A DNA stretch of 46,407 nt from Geobacteraceae bacterium GWC2_53_11 (lineage in GTDB: Bacteria; Desulfobacterota; Desulfuromonadia; Geobacterales; Pseudopelobacteraceae). Below the pieces are notes generated by a model. The model did not search any database and was not told the origin of the DNA. It saw nothing but the letters and a program-made list of their open reading frames with translations. The stretch is from NCBI GenBank assembly GCA_001802645.1, contig MGZJ01000077.1, positions 68,108 through 114,514 on the forward strand, in the 5' to 3' direction. This document shows positions 45,601-46,407 of this stretch, in pieces (within the stretch, counting starts at the first letter, position 1; each line of letters starts with the position of its first letter). Both the position numbers and the translations under genes were made by a program.

Positions 45601-46407
45601 ACTGATGCGCTTAATGCTCTTAAAACTGCGGACTTCAATACGTTATCCACAGCCGCCATCAAGACGCTGACCACAAGCCAAATAGCCGGACTAGACTCAG
45701 ATCACATTGCTGCTTTATCCACAGCGCATATTTCTGCCCTGAAAACAGACGTTATCGCCGCACTGACTACCGCTAACATAGCTGGTCTTGGAGCAGCAGA
45801 GATAGAAGCATTGTCATTAACCCAGATAAAAGCTATACAAACCGATGAATTTGCCGCACTAACAACGGAGCAGATAGCTGCCATCAGTACCGCAAATATC
45901 CCGAATCTTACAACGGCACAGATTGACGCCCTTACGTCAGACCAGGCCGCTGCCTTTACAACAGCACAGATTTCCAACTTGACGGTTGCCAACATCAAGG
46001 CACTGACAACCGCCAACATTGTTGGGCTTGAAACAGAGGATATTAATAACTTGGCGGCAGTTCAAATCAAAGCGATTGAAAGCGGTGATTTTGCTCAGTT
46101 CACTCCTGAACAGATTAAAGCTATCACTACCGCCGGCATTGCCGCTCTGACAACCGACCAGTTACAGACGCTTGGTTCCGACGATCTGGCGGCCATGACA
46201 TCAGCGCAGATAGCTGCCATTACAACGGCTCAGATTTCTTCGGCAGGGACAGATGCTCTTAATGCCATGAGCACACTCTCTTTCAACGCTCTCTCGACTG
46301 GTGCAATCAAAAAGCTGACGACTGAACAGATCGCCGGACTCGACTCAGATCATATCGCCGCCCTGAGTACAGCTCAGATATCAGTGTTGGGTACAGCTGC
46401 AATCAAG
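39604..46407 (+). CDS. Giant octapeptide-repeat protein (3' end beyond window)
   Basis: This frame is open for 2268 codons from an ATG with a strong GGAGGT site and has no stop before the window ends. After a short N terminus (MATYAGKTLEEIQALTT), nearly the whole sequence is an 8-residue repeat, L-T-T-x-(Q/D)-I-x-A, about 280 copies. It has no signal peptide, no Cys and only a handful of Tyr, and is dominated by Thr, Ala, Leu, Ile, Gln and Asp. Register breaks occur at TVTDVKDVMGTTGIEAM and VTDAAFATDKIQAL, and most clearly near 42880-42915 (IGGQTEYLYAAPD). The codons vary synonymously from copy to copy. It faces a complete type I exporter, so it is probably secreted or surface-displayed; its C-terminal signal is not visible. 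Adhesin, surface-layer or spacer roles are all possible. I do not recognise a named family. Confidence 0.93.
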   Translation, partial: MATYAGKTLEEIQALTTTEIAGISTADIITIKTEHIAALNSAQIRAITTEDIAAMTTDQIKAIETVDLPKMKTEQIAALTTSQIVAMTPDQFQSLTTTEIVAMSTVQIAAMATEDFAALSSAQAKALETADIAALSTAQFNALTTDAIANLTTAQIAALSTVQIQAMQTDDVAALTVTDVKDVMGTTGIEAMTTGSIAALSTAVVKNLTTAQINVMTTDQVKAIETADVAVLTVAQVNTLDASDITAMTSAQVAAFSTAAIASLTTAQIVALESADFAAMGTGQLHALTAIQVNAMDPTDIQALTAPQIAALDPAAISGLKASQVTDAAFATDKIQALTTNQIKQLTTATIAALTTVQVNAMETADVVALTVNQIKALTTEQIQALSTAAVANLTTQQIDALSTAQVKALETADVHVLTSAQVQAALKADDITAMTSAQIAALTSDAIGALDQTRVQTFESADIIAMSTEQIAALTPTALTTAQTAALSSAQIMAMSTAQIVKLTTADISKLNSSQIHGLETADMAALTAAQVSAINTDAIANLNSAQIGAFDSAQIASLTTAQIVALTSSQINGLTTAHTGAMNTEDLGALTETQVKVLEVEDLDGMSTAGIAALAPAALTTAQTAVLDSAQIQAMSAAQIAKLTTGDIALLTTVQIQGLESADIAGLSAAQISAINTANIAQLTSTQLNAMGSVQIAALTTAQIVALTSAQIQTMETADLHALSATQVQALQADDIAAMSTDRIAALTATALTTAQVDVLTSAQIQAMSTAQITKLTTAGIALLDTAQIKGFEVGDMAALTVVQVKAINTAAFAALTTAQLNAMGSIQISALTTAQAAALTTTQISAMTTEDLTTLAADSAKVKALGTAEIAAMTTEQIGIIASPSTIAQLTTAQTAALTTAQIVALTTAQIQKLTTAQIAALTTEQVMKFETADMAALSSAQIKALGTDDITNLTTAQVAALSTAAVAGLTTDQIGALDNAKMGALTTDQIKVLSNAEIGALTTAQVQAIGADVSALSANQVKILGTDDIAALTTAQVAALSTSAIAAMTTAQIKALGTDDLDALGSAQVAALTSAQIAAIGTTDIAAIGGQTEYLYAAPDISTAGIASLGTAYIANLTQGEVRALSVADIAKLTTDQVAAIETQDLIVLSSTQIKALTTDGIANLTTAQIQALTTNQFTALTTTQIAALTTEQTSIIETADIAALTGLQVKTLQTADIAALTSAQVRALSTAAIAALTTDQIVALETADFQNMTTAQISALTSPQIKAMSTGDINALSTEQITALGADISALTTAQIAAYGTTYIADLTTAQIKALTANQIASLTTDQIQALDTNQIKALTGAQIQALTTDQISKMETTDIQALTSAQVASIETADIQAMNSAQFVALSTAAVKSLTQAQIAAMDATDITALTTAQTAILSATSIAALTTDNVSGLETADINQMSAAQVKAIETADIQVLSNTQLNAFSTVGIAALLPSQIKALSIDQITGLSATNIGALTPTQFSSLATDVLNSFTTEQFAALSTANIAKLTTAQIAALSVENVAALTTAQAQALTVASIKAFTTDNIVGLETADIHAMTAAQIKAMETADLKALSVEQAAAINSSAIAVLTTDQMKALTSGEDLTALGTAQMNQLSTAQFAALSTDALNSLSQDQFSSLDSVHIAALTTTQIAGLSYDNVAAITSAQISKLTTAAIAALTTDNVQGLSTIDISNLTTAQVAALQTADLNAMTPEQIQAISATALTSAQVAGLNSTQIEALSSSQMSVLATAAIAALTTANVKGLEVGDIAQLTSAQIMAIETADLNAMSQDQIADISTSAIKGLTTDQIRALGTDDLNAMTTAQFNALTTAQVAALTTTSLNALSPENFGALSTDAVKALTTAQFNTLDAAHVGAFTTAQISNLSTAAIAALTTTNITGLEVGDIAKLTSTQIKAIESADFAQLTAEQIADISTAGIAALTTDQKQTLGVEDINALSSVQIAALTSTQIGTLSTDALNALKTADFNTLSTAAIKTLTTSQIAGLDSDHIAALSTAHISALKTDVIAALTTANIAGLGAAEIEALSLTQIKAIQTDEFAALTTEQIAAISTANIPNLTTAQIDALTSDQAAAFTTAQISNLTVANIKALTTANIVGLETEDINNLAAVQIKAIESGDFAQFTPEQIKAITTAGIAALTTDQLQTLGSDDLAAMTSAQIAAITTAQISSAGTDALNAMSTLSFNALSTGAIKKLTTEQIAGLDSDHIAALSTAQISVLGTAAIK
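41041..42279 (+). repeat. Higher-order repeat block A (three units of 141, 133 and 139 residues)
   Basis: Equivalent LTTAQ octads, each following a short register break (TPTA, APAA, TATA, PSTIAQ), start at 41041, 41464, 41863 and 42280. The units align octad by octad: SAQIxAMSxAQIxKLTT, then QIxG(L/F)E, then AINT, then NAMGSxQIxALTT. This indicates tandem duplication of blocks of about 17 octads. Confidence 0.8.
43921..46407 (+). repeat. Higher-order repeat block B (17-octad, 408-nt units)
   Basis: The Leu codon of the recurring GLE(T/V)xDI octad starts at 43921, 44329, 44740, 44971, 45379, 45787 and 46027. The spacings are 408, 411, 231, 408, 408 and 240 nt, so the full unit is 136 residues and two units are shortened. 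Sub-motifs such as AIESADFAQLTAEQIADIST and GLDSDHIAALSTA recur at matching places. The last unit is cut by the window end. Confidence 0.85.

Larger units (their letters stand above)
39634..46407 (+). repeat. 24-nt/8-residue coding repeat array
   Basis: Consecutive octads such as LTTAQIAA, LTTDQIKA, LETADIAA and LSTAAIAA follow one another with few register changes. Position 1 is Leu/Met/Ile, position 2 Thr/Ser/Glu/Gly, position 3 Thr/Ser, position 5 Gln/Asp, position 6 Ile/Val/Leu/Phe and position 8 Ala/Gly/Asn. It is a protein-coding repeat, not a CRISPR or a simple DNA satellite. Confidence 0.92.

Noticed and set aside
39969-46019. Several minus-strand frames of 60-150 codons inside the giant repeat ORF
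   Set aside because: They are antisense shadows caused by the repeat's periodic codons, with no ribosome sites and Val/Ala/Ser low-complexity translations.
39634-46407. CRISPR-like array, because of the regular 24-nt periodicity
   Set aside because: The copies lack conserved repeats separated by unique spacers, the DNA of the copies differs at synonymous sites, and a single frame stays open throughout. It is coding repeat sequence.
39634-46407. TAL-effector relationship, since octads such as LTTEQIQAL resemble the LTPEQVVAI start of TALE repeats
   Set aside because: TALE repeats are 34 residues with variable di-residues and two helices. The 8-residue period here does not fit, and the resemblance is a common helix-cap pattern.

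Overview
The window looks like chromosomal DNA from a Geobacter-like member of the Desulfuromonadota (Geobacteraceae or a close relative). Three things point there: a seven-haem NapC/NirT-type inner-membrane cytochrome resembling ImcH, a divergent cytochrome/Fe-S/NrfD quinone-oxidoreductase operon of the Cbc type, and a sigma54-controlled dicarboxylate transporter beside an NtrC-class two-component pair. This assignment comes from gene families recognised by eye, with no database search.

Layout. (1) 1-3.8 kb: the 3' end of a sensor kinase, its sigma54-activating response regulator, a tandem palindromic activator site, a good sigma54 promoter, dctA, a small ribbon-helix-helix protein and a strong terminator. 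(2) 4.0-9.4 kb: an MFS transporter, then an mlaE-mlaF-mlaD-(TolC-like)-mlaC lipid-transport operon. (3) 9.4-9.9 kb: a cold-shock protein with a long leader and a terminator. (4) 9.9-14.3 kb: a minus-strand cytochrome c/ferredoxin/NrfD operon divergent from the ImcH-like cytochrome. (5) 14.3-16.8 kb: trxB with a tiny acidic downstream ORF (minus), and ilvA (plus). (6) 16.8-33.8 kb: a flagellin and surface-glycosylation island. It has an alphaproteobacterial-style flagellin-(unknown)-flbT-flaF cassette, a TPR glycosyltransferase facing it, a 1368-residue protein with three TPR-glycosyltransferase modules, a TPR-methyltransferase, a two-domain glycosyltransferase, an FkbM methyltransferase, a GT4-like glycosyltransferase, two more TPR proteins and two FlgO-like lipoproteins. 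(7) 33.8-46.4 kb: a type I secretion operon (ABC exporter, HlyD-type adaptor, and a TolC-type outer-membrane protein with a long TolA-like coiled-coil extension). It is divergent from a giant ORF that stays open to the window edge.

The giant ORF is the most unusual object here. It starts at 39604 and runs at least 2268 codons without a stop. Almost all of it is an 8-residue repeat, roughly L-T-T-x-Q/D-I-x-A, in about 280 copies. The octads are grouped into higher-order repeats, most clearly 136 residues (17 octads, 408 nt). It has no N-terminal signal peptide, very few aromatic residues and no cysteine, and it sits head to head with a complete type I exporter. I infer a giant secreted or surface-anchored repeat protein with a dedicated exporter, encoded beside a flagellin/glycan-modification island. 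The C terminus, where a type I secretion signal would lie, is outside the window.

No rRNA, tRNA, CRISPR array, insertion sequence or phage gene was recognised.
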